A DNA stretch of 64,000 nt from Auricularia sp. M13. Its lineage: Eukaryota; Basidiomycota; Agaricomycetes; Auriculariales; Auriculariaceae. Every line of letters begins with the position of its first letter. Within the stretch, counting starts at the first letter, position 1. The translations under genes and the position numbers were made by a program. Below, piece by piece: positions 44,901 to 56,458 of this stretch. The notes beneath the pieces are model-generated. The model worked only from the letters and a program-made list of their open reading frames with translations. It did no database searches and was not told the DNA's origin. Where the stretch lies: assembly GCA_037042915.1 (NCBI GenBank), contig CM073204.1:248001-312000 (forward strand). The letters are read 5' to 3'.

Positions 44901-45648
44901 CTGGGCCCAAACGACGGTTAGGGGCGTGGGACAACGCGGAGATGCTGCTGATGCGTGACGACGGCGCTACTTAGGACGAGGCACGGCTGATTGGGAATCG
45001 GATTGTGTGAGTGGGGCCTGGGCGCGAGACTCGGATAATGCAGTGGCGAGCGAAGGGCAGACTGAGAGGGAAGAGAGACTCGGACTGGGAGTTCGGCCGA
45101 GCGGCACAATACAGTACAATATTGGCCAACCCGATCGCTGCTGGGCTGGGACGCACTAGTGGATGTGGGGGCGTGGAGGGGGGAGGTGGCACCTGAGACA
45201 CGCAGAGTCAGAGTCAGAGTGAGACGCACGTCGGCGTCGCCATGGCGGCTCGCAGCGTGATCCGGCGGGCATCATCTGCTGAGCAGCAATGAGAACGGGG
45301 CGGGGGCGGGAGGAGCGGCGTCCGCTCGGAGATCGCGCGAGGGGGGCCCCTGTCTGGAGTGCGGGAGGAGCGAGCGGGCGGGACTAGACTTGGGTTGGGG
45401 GGGCCTGGGCGGGGTCAATATAGAGGCGGGCGGTCGGAGTGTATAGTTGTTGCGTGTTTGGGCGGCATCAGGCTCTGCACCCTTCCCCCGAGCCCGTTCG
45501 AGCTCTCCCGCCCCCGCCGTCCCCCCGTCCGTCGCCGACGCCCCTTGCCGTTCGTTTCCCTCCCCCCGACTCCGCCGGCGCCTCTTGACCTCCTTCTCCT
45601 CCAACCCCCACCCCCCACTCCCACTACCCCCCGGAAAACAAGACCAGC
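41993..45648. other. Large intergenic region and leader of the canonical G-alpha gene
   Basis: 3.66 kb between divergent genes with no supported exon chain. It contains a 27-bp tandem duplication (43568-43621), clusters of GTAC-centred short repeats near 43890-43970, TCAAGT repeats near 44038-44060 and many CAGTCAG-type steps. The last 170 bp before the G-alpha ATG are strongly pyrimidine-rich and C-rich, typical of a fungal leader for an abundantly expressed gene. Confidence 0.5.
43568..43621 (+). repeat. 27-bp tandem duplication
   Basis: Two adjacent 27-bp units (43568-43594 and 43595-43621) beginning GTTCCTCTTTCCTCGCTAC differ at one base (T to C at the 20th position). Confidence 0.9.
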
Positions 45649-47752
45649 ATGGGCTGCTGCCAGAGCGCAAATATTGACGAGGAGGCCAAGGCCCGTGCGT
45701 ACCTGCTCTTACACTCTGCTCGTCGCCGTCGTCCTCATCGTCAACACCGCTGCAGGCAATGACGAGATCGAGAACCAGCTCAAGCGCGACCGGCTCATGG
45801 CCAAGAACGAGATCAAAATGCTGCTGCTCGGCGCTGGCGAGTCCGGCAAGGTCGGCTCTGTCCTCGTATCCCCGTCTGTGCGGCCCCGCTAACGCCCTGC
45901 TGCAGTCGACAGTGCTCAAGCAGATGAAGCTCATCCACCACGGCGGCTACAACGACCAGGAGCGGGATGCATACAAGGAAATTATCTTTTCCAATACCAT
46001 CCAGTCCATGCGGTGCGCAGACTCCTTCCTAGTCTCGACGCCTTTTTTCTTACTTTTTTTTTCTTTGTTACTTTTCTGCCCGTTGTCTTGGTCATCGCGC
46101 TGTCTGGTGATGATGCCCGTCCTCATTGCTTCCGTCATCGCAACGCCGCCCCCGCCCCGCCCCCGCCCTTGCCCTGCGTGCGCTGCAGTGCCATCCTGGA
46201 CGCCATGCCCCAGCTCGACATCGCCCTCGCGCCCGCCAACGAGGGCCGGAAGAACATCATCCTCGCGCTGCCCGGCCAGGTCGAGGGCGACTCGCTCCCG
46301 CGCGAGGTCGTCGACGCCATCCGCGGGCTCTGGCGCGACCCGGGCGTGCGCGAGGCCGTGCGCCGCTCGCGCGAGTACCAGCTGAACGACTCCGCGACCT
46401 ACTACTTCAACTCGATCGACCGCATGTCCGCGCCCGGCTACCTGCCCACCGACCAGGACATCCTGCGCTCGCGCGTCAAGACCACCGGCATCACAGAGAC
46501 CACCTTCAAGGTCGGCGAGCTCACCTACCGCCTCTTCGACGTCGGCGGCCAGCGCTCCGAGCGGAAAAAGTGGATCCACTGCTTCGAGAACGTCACCGCG
46601 CTCGTCTTCCTCGTCTCCCTGTCCGAGTACGACCAGATGCTGTACGAGGACGAGTCCGTGGTAAGCATCCCAGGCCAAGCCAAGCCATCATCAATTTTTT
46701 TTTTCCTTTCTCGTCACGAGATCGTGCCTGACGCCGTTGCTCCACAGAACCGCATGCAAGAAGCGCTCACGCTGTTCGACTCGATCTGCAACTCGCGCTG
46801 GTTCGTCAAGACCTCGATCGTACGTCGTCCTTCCCCTCACACCCGCCTTCCCCGCGCTGCCTGCTCACCCGGTCCGTAGATCCTGTTCCTGAACAAGATC
46901 GACCTGTTCGCCGAGAAGCTGCCGCACTCGCCCTTGGGCGACTACTTCCCGGACTACACCGGCGGCGACAACTACGACGCCGCGTGCGACTACCTGCTAC
47001 ACCGCTTCGTCTCGCTCAACCAGAGCGCCGCGAGCAAGCAGATCTACGCGCATTATACGTGCGCGACGGACACGCAGCAGATCAAGTGTGCGTACTTTTT
47101 GTCTTTTCGTTTGTTCTGTCTCTTTCCCCTTTCGTTATTTTGCTGTCTTTCCACTTCGCTCGTTCGCTCCCGGTATCTTCCCACTTCGCTCCTTCGCTTT
47201 GCTCCTTCACTCCGCTCCTTCGCCTCCTCGCAGCACGCGAGCAAAGCGCCACGTCGCCTCCCGGCAGCACTCCGCACCGCGTCGCGTCGCCTATCTGCAT
47301 CAGTCCATCCGCTCCTGCTCCTGCTCCTTGTTTCGGCTTCACTTTGCCACGCGCGTTTGAGCCTTCAGCTCCCGGTGGCTCTGACCCGCCCTCCGCTCCC
47401 TGACCACCTTTATTCTTCTATACTCTGCCCTGCGCGAACGGGACGGGAGGCGCCCGGCTTGCTTCTGGCGTCTGGCGTCTGGGCCCCGGCAGTGATGCTT
47501 TCCGGCCGAAGCCCGCTTTTTCCAGTCGCTTGACTTTGTCCACCCGTTCGTCCTTTGTTCATCCATTCTCCCGTTCATCCCCGCACGGTCAATCGTGATT
47601 GTTCTCGGTTCTCTCTCTTTCTGCTTCCATCCTTTTGCCTTGTCTTCGTATGCCAGATGCTGACACGCTTGCCCCTCCCCCTTGCAGTCGTCTTGAGCGC
47701 GATCCAGGACATCCTGCTGCAGATCCACCTGCGCGAGTGCGGCCTGCTCTAA
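45649..47752 (+). CDS. G-protein alpha subunit, canonical group I type
   Basis: Seven exons (45649-45694, 45756-45850, 45906-46012, 46189-46660, 46748-46819, 46880-47087, 47688-47752) give 354 residues, the standard length. MGCCQS carries Gly2 for myristoylation and Cys3 for palmitoylation. The P-loop GAGESGKST is at 41-49. Arg178 and Thr181 lie in [11 protein letters not shown], and switch [14 protein letters not shown] has the catalytic Gln204, with numbering identical to mammalian Gi. [16 protein letters not shown] and the C-terminal ECGLL complete the set. It should bind G-beta-gamma and couple to seven-helix receptors at the plasma membrane; fungal members act in mating, growth and nutrient sensing. 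The last intron is 600 nt, far longer than any other in the window. Confidence 0.95.
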
Positions 47753-48235
47753 GCGCCCGTTCCCCCGCCCGCCATGTGTGTCCCGGAGCCTGTCAGTGAT
47801 GAGATCATCTGTGCAGCTTGTTGTTTTTATACGGTCCCGAGGTATCGATCCGGTCTCACTATCAGTCTGTCAGTATTGCTGGTCTTCACGTCTTCTTCTT
47901 TTCTCTCTTGTTTTTGCTTCATCCTCATCCCACGCTGGCTACCTACCCCCTCCCGCTGCACATAACCCCGCACCCCGCACCCCCTCCCCCCGCACACACA
48001 CTACGCTCGCCGTATGCTGGCGCAATACATTAGTCCCGCCACTCATCCCCCGCCCCCCGTCCCCTCTTTTACCCCATCTTTACCCCCCCTAGTGGGCGCG
48101 CTCGTTTGTTTACCCCCACCCCACGCACACACCCGACTTTGAGACAGCTCAGAAGAAGATTTTTTGTTTTAGTTTTGACTTTGATTTTTTGATCTCACCT
48201 ATGTCTCCTCCTCTCTCCTCTCATCCACTTTTTTT

Positions 48236-48259
48236 TCTCTGTCTCTGTCTCTGTCTCTG
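48236..48259 (+). repeat. (TCTCTG)4 microsatellite
   Basis: Four perfect hexamers in the 3' flank of the G-alpha gene. Confidence 0.9.
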
Positions 48260-48631
48260 TTGCATTGCTTGATTGAAATGGAACGGCGTGGTTTCGTCGG
48301 AGGATTTATGCCAATGCCAATGCGGATATGATATTGATAAATTTGATGATTCGTTACAGTATGTAATGAAGCTGCGAGCTCAGATTGAAGACGTCCAGGA
48401 GCATCTGAGATGTTCCTGATATTTAGGCTGCAGGACTTGCAATCCGGCAGGATCAAGCGGGATGCGGTGGCGTTGCATCATGCATGTGGGAGTGGCGTTG
48501 GCGGAACGGTCAATGTGCGACGGAACTGCTGCATCTGGCAGGGATTCCCGCGTGCTTGATGGGGACGGAACTGTCACTGACAGTGAGAGCGTCTGTCGGC
48601 CGGGGAAGAGTCGAGCAGGTTAGGTACTTGC

Positions 48632-48740
48632 CATGCTAGAGACCGGAGCATGTTGTCATGCGAGAGACCGTCATGCGAGAGGCCGGAGCAGGTTATCATG
48701 CGAGAGGCCGGCGCAGGTTACCTGGTAATGCGAGAGAGCG
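48632..48740 (+). repeat. Imperfect 25-bp tandem repeats
   Basis: Units begin CATGCGAGAGGCCGGAGCAG or a close variant at 48632, 48657 (shortened), 48672 and 48697, with a partial unit at 48728. Unit length is about 25 bp, with one 15-bp shortened copy. Confidence 0.85.
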
Positions 48741-50272
48741 TAAAGAAATGGTTAGCATTGTGGGGGTTAGGGCCAGCGCGCCTGCATGACCAGACGCATT
48801 AGTACAGCTCTCGTGCTGCTTTACTTACTTGGGAACGTGTCTTCCTCCGTAAAGTCCGCAAAAGAGCTGCGCTTCAGCATTGCTGGGACTCTTACTCGAA
48901 TACTCTCTTTTCCACTCGAAAACGGCTCAAAACATACATGCAGCCGGGCGGGGGTACGAGCTCGAGGAGAGCTTGGAACATCACGGATTGAGTCAGGCCC
49001 TCTGGAACTGACCGCGGGCTTCGCGCGCTTCCTACCGACAAACGAACGCGCCGAGTACGCTCCCGTGCATGTTTCGATTACTGTATCGAGGCTGATATGC
49101 AAATTTATGCGGGGACAAGGCGCAATGGCGGAGTCCGGAAGTTGACCGACTGCGTTTAACCCGAACCTGCTCAGAGCGCCGCGCTCCTGCTCAACAACCC
49201 ATAGCTTATCCTCGTCTGGCGCGCGCGGAAGAGCTGCGTCTCACTTATAATTCTTATTTTCGCCACAGCCCTTTGTTTTGTGCCCTGTGGCTCCATTTGC
49301 TCGCCTTCTTGGCCTGCCGTCTCTCGCGCTATGATTCCGCGTCGTGCTGCAGCTCAAGCTGGACGACCCTGATCGTTCCTCTGGCCGAGCTCTCGGTTGA
49401 ACGTTGAACCTAGCTTCTGCTTCCTGCTCCCGCCTACTCTATGCTCTAAGGCGCTGAAAACACGCTGCATAGCGCCGCCATTACGAACACGTTCCCGCAC
49501 AACCACCGATTTCCCGGGAGTTGTCGACCGTTTGGCTATAGCTTGGAGGATATACGAAGGCGCGCTCTTCGTCCAGCCTCTCTGGTGCGATCCGTGGTCG
49601 CTCTACTCATAATGCTTCTGGTCTGGCTAAATTTCTTTGCTCGACGCTCAACGCTCGGCACGGCAATATGCCTCACTCAGATAAGACATTGGCATAGAAC
49701 CTGCCTGCTTCCACTCGCAACCCCACGAAGGAGCAGAAGCGCGGTACAGGTGCGCTGGAATTCGCCCGCCTGGTGCCTCTGCCATTCCCCCGTGTCGAAT
49801 CTCCCACCCGCCGCCGTCATACCCAAGGGCCGCACAGTCTGAAGTACGAAGTAGTATACGTTCTGTGCCCTCCCCGCTGCTATGATCACGTGCACGCCTT
49901 ACGCACCCTACTACATGTGCTATGGGTGACCTTGGCTTGCATCTGACATTTCACCGCGCTCTCATTGAACGGAGAACGGCGAGAGAAAGCGTCTTTCACT
50001 TCGCTTTCGACGGTGTAGCAGCTGCCACCAGCCTGTTCTACAGAACATGCATTGGAATAAAATTGTACAAGGGAATGTAAGTTGTCTTGGTAGGATGTTG
50101 TAGTGTACAACTAAGTCATTGGAGTCCGGGTATAACAAACACGCCCACAGCGGCGGAACTTGTCAGTCGGGGCATATCGTGGTCGACGCTAGCATTGAGG
50201 CGCAGACAGCGGTCGTGCTCCTCGCAATAACATGTGCTTCTAGTGGTCGTTATGTATTTATTGGTATCATAT

Positions 50273-52127
50273 TCACTCGTCCGCTGCAACGGGCAGTGAT
50301 CAGTCTTGGCATGTAAGGCACCGAGCGACTCACAGTAGCGGTGTTGAGCATTCCGCTTGTCCGCGAAGCCCTCGGCCTCGCGGCGTTCGCGCTCCTCGCG
50401 TTCCTGGCGGAATTGACGCGGGAGGAACGCCAGACCGCCGAAATAAAGCACCGGGAGAAGCTGTCCGGCGTCTCAGTCAGTCGTCCGCGGAGGAAGAAGG
50501 CTGCGCAAGAGACGCACAACGACCCAAATAATCCACACGATATTGATGCCACTCGACACATCTCCGCGCCCTGTCGCTGCGTTCCACTCATAGGAGTACC
50601 CCGAGTGGACCTGGGCGAGCGCGAGGGCTATGATGGTCAAACCGATGACAGCGTGAACGTAGTTCTGCGGTGGGCGGCGAACGCGGTTGGGGTTTTTGAC
50701 GAAGTGGATCACTGCTCCCAGCGTGCATTGAACGATGTAGAGGATGCAAATGGCGAGTCCGAGTTTCTAGAACGCCAAATCTCAGCGGACTGCGGCCTAT
50801 CGATGGGCGGCAGCAAGCAGCTGACCTTGTGCGTGTCATTGAAATGGGCCTGGGCGCCGCCATGTTGCTGTACAGCCGCGACCGAGAACGCAAAGGCGAG
50901 GATAATGACAGGAGCCGCTAATTTCCGACGATTGGTCACCAACCTGCGTGGGACGAAACGGACCGCATAGGTCACTCACTGAGGTAGAATTGCACAATCC
51001 AGTGCGCCTTGAACCAGAACGTGGACGACGTGCGGAGGAGGCGCGCAAACAATGCTCCCACCGGCAGTAGAAGCATGAAAGCGAGGGCGAACAGGATTGC
51101 GTGAGCCACGACGAGCTTCTGAGATGTCGTCAGGGGAGGTGAGACTGGGCCAGTCTCCGTCGGCGACCCTGCATCATCCACAGGCTGCGATACGTCGAGA
51201 ACAACAGGACCGCTAGCTCTATGAATCTGCAGAGTTGCATCTGGCGCCGATGAGTCCGGGGTTTGGTCGCCGAACGCCCAGATCAACTTCTGCGACGTCC
51301 CCTGCTGAGTCTAGCAGGTTTCATTGATCAGGGTATTCATGTCAGGCCAGTCGGATACTGGCTTACCGGTATGGAGAAAGCGAATGTGGGCAGAGACGCC
51401 AGTGCCTAAGCGCAGCAGACAGATGTCAATAATGTCGCCGTTGAACGCTTAAACGCCAGACGACCCACACTGCTTTGTGCTGTGTCAATAGCTGCCGTCC
51501 GCGGTGGGGTTGCAACGACTTTTGGTTCGGTCTCGTCGTTGGCCTGACGCTGCGACAGCGTGATGTTACCGTCCGCATTTGCCCACATAATGACCATCGG
51601 GGTGTTGGCCATTGTCGAGCCAAAGCCGCTGGACTGGTATGAGATAAAAATAAGCAGCCCTATCCGTCACGCACATAGCCATCCAGCCCGGGCGCGACGA
51701 TTGCGCAGAGAGTTGATCTGAAGGAGTCGTAAACGACAGGCAGCGGACTGGGCGAGCGAAAATACTCACACACAGTCGTCGTGGAGGTAACCACGGCCGA
51801 AATACACATGAGCTACGAGAGGCAGGTCCATGTCAGCTCGTAGCTGCAGCACCGAGGAGCGCGACGCACATCTTGAACACAGGTCTTGCCGCCGGTAGCG
51901 CCGCTGGCAGATCCTCCGGAGACACCAACGGCTGTGCTACTGGACGGCTGCGCTGCAGTTGTAGAAGACGACATGGGGAAGTCGTCGCCACTGCCGTTGT
52001 CAGAGCTGCCGCTGCCGTATCCTCCTCCGTAACCACCTCCACCGTAACCTCCTCCTCCGTAACCATCGCCTTGTGCGGTAGCGCACCCAGCGCAAGCCAC
52101 CACCAAAGCAGGGAGCAAGACACGCAT
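50273..52127 (-). CDS. DOMON-cytochrome b561 membrane protein with Gly-Tyr repeat N-terminus
   Basis: Ten exons (52127-51870, 51812-51770, 51717-51675, 51628-51469, 51405-51367, 51310-50980, 50917-50826, 50766-50518, 50460-50334, 50283-50273) give 450 residues. A signal peptide (1-19) leads into a GYGGG repeat region (about 22-38) and a Ser/Thr-rich stretch. One DOMON domain follows (about 84-222), with GFGSTMANTPMVIMW and LQIHRASG supplying the expected Met and His heme ligands. The b561 part (about 240-430) has histidines in VVAHAI, FKAHWI, VIHFV and NYVHAV. The C-terminus is charged, with an 11-nt last exon ending SDE. It is a probable plasma-membrane electron carrier with an outward-facing heme domain. 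Reading through the last intron would instead add about 56 residues ending at 50116. Confidence 0.84.
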
Positions 52128-54193
52128 TAAGAATTGACTAGTGGCGAAGGGAAAGGACAAAGGGAACGGTGCCGTTTGCGCGCACTGCACGCCTGATATA
52201 TGGGAAGGAAGGCAAAGTGGCGTTGTGCTTATCAAAAGCGTCCGCGAACCGGGAGGGTCAGCAAGCGCGCGATTCTGCTGGCGTTGATTGGCTCGGCCCT
52301 AACGGCGTTGCTTCTCCGCTCATCGCCTCGCCTTGCCAAGTGCTCCCATGACCTCCCCGCTCCTCGCCGAAGAGACCGACAGGGTGAATTCTTTCATCTC
52401 TGACGCATGGCCAAGATATAATGAGGAGAATGCTGAGCAAAAGAACCTCGAAGGCAAGGAAACCACCTGCTTACTACCTGCAGTACTTATTTTTGTCGAG
52501 GAGTCCGAAACGCAGGAGTGCAGTGCTCCGTCAAAGACCAAATATACAAGCCAAGGGCTCTTCATGTCCCTCATACTCTAGCAGAGAACGACCAAGCAGT
52601 TGTCTCGACATCGCAGCGTTGCCAATTGTCGGACAGCAGAGTAAGCCGCTCCGAGGATCGCGGGAAAGACGGTGTACACCGCCCGCCGCAGCTCCGGGTT
52701 CGCTTCACCGTGAGAATAGCCATTCTGGTTCTGGCAACGGGAACTAGTGCCCAATCATAGGCGTCTGAAGCCGCGAAGAATGTACTAATATCCGTCACGC
52801 CATTGAACAGCGAATGAAAGCTGCCGACGGACGCTTGAAGCGTGCTTGAACGTGCCCGGCTCGCAGCAAGGGCGATCGGCATATGTAAGCTATGAATCAA
52901 TATGCTCCGACGTCCGTGAGTGCCCAATAATCACTGCGGTTATTAATCCGTACAGTTCATGTCCCAGAGCGCGACATCGGGGGAACCTGCGTGGTAGTCA
53001 GCTTAGCCAGAGGTCGGTGATTCAAAGGGACAAAGCGGGGGCACGCTTCGGGCACGTGTCGCACCGAAGAAAATAGCGCCTTGCTTAGTTGCTGGCCAAC
53101 TTCCTGAAACCAATCGCCGGGATTGGCGACAACAGCGGGCGCGTCCGACTGTCATTGCCAGCGCCGTTCTAGAACTTCAAACGATAACAGCCTGAGAGCG
53201 ATGTCTGTTTGAGAGTTCCATGTGCTGACTTGGCTGAGTCAGTGTGATGATGACAGTGAGGAAGACAGGTCGAGGGTTCGCTTTTGCGATTTATAATATA
53301 TGAGGCTGCGCAAATCCGACTGATGTACTATAGAGTAGGTGCAAATGCAACGGCAAAGAGGGCGCATGTTTCGAGGCAGGGAGCGGGAGAGTGAATCGCC
53401 ATGAGCAACACGAGTGGGCCAGAAAAACTTCCGTCGCTGAGGCGCTCAGGGCAACAAGCAGGTCCGAGTCGGGATTTACGCGTCAAGTGTCGGGACTGGC
53501 AGCAATTGATTGCAGGAGACAGGATCGAGTCGGAGAAGCGCTTCGCCTGGAGAGTTCAGAAGGGAGCGTCTGTGATGACGCTGGTTCTGAAGAACAGTGC
53601 TGAGGAGTGCACTGCTCAAGCCCGTACACAGGAGGACAACGAATATCTTGGTAATCGGTACTTCGAAACCTCATAGCCGGCAGTAAGAAAGGAGCGAGAC
53701 AAAGTGGAAGTACAGGGCGTGCACATTATCCGAATTCGCGATGACAAGCTCGTGCGAGGTCGACCAACTGTCATCGCGCATTCAGTTCGGGGCCGCAGCC
53801 GGAGAGCGCCTGGTATTTTAGTGCTGAGTTCAACGGCGGGATGGAACCATTGATAAGATTTGCCGCGCGATGTGCCAGGGAGTGCAGCGCGCCAAGTACT
53901 TACCCTGTCAGAGCGAGCGCCAGGTTACAAACGCAGCACTACCTGGGACAGTGATGATCTGTGCGCGCGCGTGGTCAGGCCTCAGAGTCCGCAAGACTGT
54001 TCAGCGAGTTGTTCGCAGGCAAAATGCGGGATGTGCCGGACGCCTTGCTCCTCACGCCGGAAGCTTTGAATTGCGCAAGTCCGTCACTATATAGCTGCAA
54101 TTGGGGTATACAAAATAAGAACGAGACTCGCGCACTATTGGGAAGACACGCTCGGCAGTATGCAAAAAGAGCGGAACATTATCGATTTATCGG
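52128..54193. other. Intergenic region between two DOMON genes
   Basis: 2.07 kb. A weak TATATA-like element (52196-52201) lies about 70 bp upstream of the DOMON-b561 start on the minus strand. Short open stretches near 52346-52460 and 53401-53676 (plus strand) have no recognised motif and no partner exons, so I do not call them genes. Confidence 0.45.
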
Positions 54194-55254
54194 CTACAGC
54201 AACGACACGAATGCGGAAAGAACGACGGCATAACCTATGAAAGATGTGAAAGAGCTTCCAAGGAGCGATGAAGCCGATCCCGTTGGATTCGACGTCGGCG
54301 AAGACGACGACGACGACGGCTGCGAGGCGGACCCGCCCGGCTGCGAAACGTCGAGAACGATGACCCCCTTGGATTTGTGATACTGGAGCGTCGCTGCAGG
54401 ATCCGCAGAGTCCGGGTGCTTGTCTCCAAACGCCCAGATAAGCTGTTGGGAAGTCCCGGGCTGGGTCTGAGGAAGCAGTGTGTCAACTTAACCTGAAATG
54501 CTGGCGAATCGGATGCGGGGACTCACCGCGATGGAGAACGCAAACGTTGGGAGATCTCCTTGTGCCTAGGTGCGGTGTCAGAGGAACTCACAGAAGATAA
54601 TGGAACGTATACATTGGTCTGGGCGGTATCGAGGGTAGCAAGTCTAGGAGGGTCCGTGACGAGCTTGGGCTCCTGGTGCTCGGTGGCCAGGCGCTGCGAA
54701 AGGGTGACGTTGCCGTCGGCGTTGGACCACATGATGACCATGGGAGAGTTGATCATCGATGTGCCGAAACCCCTGAGTAATCTCATGTGAGAACTGACAT
54801 TGAAGAGACCTACTGACGCACATTGCCATGTAGCCGGGATTCGCGGATTGCGCGGTGAGCTGATCTGCAGTGCGGTGAGAGATCTATCGCGCCGACTGCA
54901 CATGGACCAACAGCTCGTCGTTGTAGAGGTGACCACGGCCGTTATACACATGAGCTAGAGTGCCAAAGCCGTTGTTAGACGAGTAGAGCGCATGGAGGCT
55001 AAAATGGAACCCACGTTTTCCATGCATTGCTTCCCTCCCGTAGCGCTGGATGAGGTACCCGTAGGAGAGCTGCTTGCACTTGCTGCAGCACTCGTCTGAG
55101 AGGGAGAGCTGCGAACGTAGTTGGCGGACAAGGTTTGTTGAGGAGAAATGTCTAATTACCTTCCACTCCCGCTCGAAGAGTCGGCACCACTGCCTTGAGC
55201 TGCGGCGAAGCTAAGCAAGACGGAGGTAATCAAAGCAGGGGCGAAGAAGCGCAT
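54194..55254 (-). CDS. Secreted DOMON protein with GPI-like C-terminus, no b561 domain
   Basis: Seven exons (55254-55160, about 55090-55015, 54954-54912, 54864-54822, 54772-54613, 54565-54527, 54466-54194) give about 242 residues; the start of exon 2 is ambiguous among nearby AGs. A signal peptide (MRFFAPALITSVLLSFAAAQ) and a Ser-rich stretch lead into KQCMEN-LMCITAVV. The DOMON domain then has GFGTSMINSPMVIMW and LQYHKSKGV. The remainder is Ser/Pro-rich, and the last 20 residues are hydrophobic (FIGYAVVLSAFVSLL end), with small residues before them, as in a GPI-anchor signal. Exon lengths 43, 43, 160 and 39 equal those of the DOMON-b561 gene at 50273. It is presumably a wall- or membrane-anchored heme protein. 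Confidence 0.8.
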
Positions 55255-56458
55255 TTAGAAGCTAGGAATGAGAGGGGATTGGAATGTAAGGCAAGGAGCC
55301 AGTGCCAATTTATATGAAAAATTTCAAGCCTGTGGCTATCCGTTTATGATTGTGGATGCCACAGCAGACATCCTGACCTGTGAATTGACGCTGATTAGCT
55401 CAGGCTAAACAAAGCGGGGGTGCCAAATCCTCCGTATTCCTAAGCCCGCCGGGGAGGTCCACGACAACTTTTATGACGTCGCGAAGCGGTAGAACAGGGC
55501 TGAAATTGACTGCAGACACCTTCTGGAAATATTCAATTTGGCAGCGACATCCATTGAAGGCTGTATTGAATGAATCTCAAAATACCATGCAGGGCTAGGA
55601 AATCTTCGAGTGTGGGCGTCAAAGAAGACACCTTCGTTCAGTCCGCCACCCGCAGCAAATCAACGGCGAGTTGACACGCTTGGATTCAACTCCATGTATG
55701 ATCGGTATGTGCGAAACTTCTGGGCAGACACCGCACGAATCTCCGTGGCATTGTTTCGGCGCCGGCTGTTGGCAGCTCTCGGGTGTCAAGTCTTTCTGCA
55801 AGCTACCGCATGAGGCTCATGGCTTCCCACCCACGATCGATAGAAGAACACATAGCGTGGTTGTTAGATAGCAGGGTCCTTGAAACCAGTGCACGTCGTA
55901 AGCACGCGTCGCCTGGCCAGGGTGAGAGCTAGGTGAGAGCTGGCGATGTGACCATGCTGTATGGAAGTCGAAACAAAGTAGACTCGGATGGGAAGCAGTG
56001 CTTGCATTAGCCATTAGTAGCCGTGTCAATGCGCAAGGGGCCTTCCAGCAGTTCGATCTCGCCTCCCTATACCCACGAAGCGCTTGCGCACGATTACTGC
56101 AACCATCCCCACAATGCAAGCTATTGGGTGCAGACAGAGGAATTTCGGAGACTTCGAAATCGAGATGCGCTTAGCCAAAGCCAGTACTGAGATCGAAGAC
56201 TGCTGTGCGAGCACGAAGAGGTCGAGACACGAATGGCAGTGATATTCTGCCCGTCAGGCGCGCAGCTCCAGTCTGCTACCGACAAACGTGCGGTTGAATG
56301 GAAGACGGAGCGTTGTATCCACCAGGGTCGCATCCACGGAACGGCCAACCGCACGGTATCGGTGGGCAGAGAAAAGCCGCGCCTGGCGCCGCTTTTGGCC
56401 GACGCCATCCTCATCCCGCGCCTTGCACATCGAAACTGCAGTTCGGCAGGAATTGAAC
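55255..56458. other. Intergenic region, divergent promoters
   Basis: 1.2 kb between the divergent starts of the DOMON gene and an unrecognised gene. Apart from the TATA box on the left I see no structured element. Confidence 0.45.
55309..55314 (-). promoter_or_regulatory. TATA box of the GPI-type DOMON gene
   Basis: TATAAA on the minus strand, 55-60 bp before the ATG at 55254. Confidence 0.55.

Larger units (their letters stand above)
47753..50272. other. Intergenic region between G-alpha and a DOMON gene
   Basis: 2.5 kb with no supported gene. The first 500 bp are pyrimidine-rich 3' flank of the G-alpha gene, with T-runs and a TCTCTG microsatellite. A family of imperfect 25-bp repeats follows at 48632-48740. 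The remainder shows no coding pattern. Confidence 0.5.

Noticed and set aside
52346-52581. Possible small plus-strand gene (MTSPLLAEETDRVNS...)
   Set aside because: Only about 78 residues, no partner exon and no recognised motif; kept as intergenic.
53401-53676. Plus-strand open frame of about 91 residues
   Set aside because: Composition and codon pattern do not look coding and no splice partners were found.
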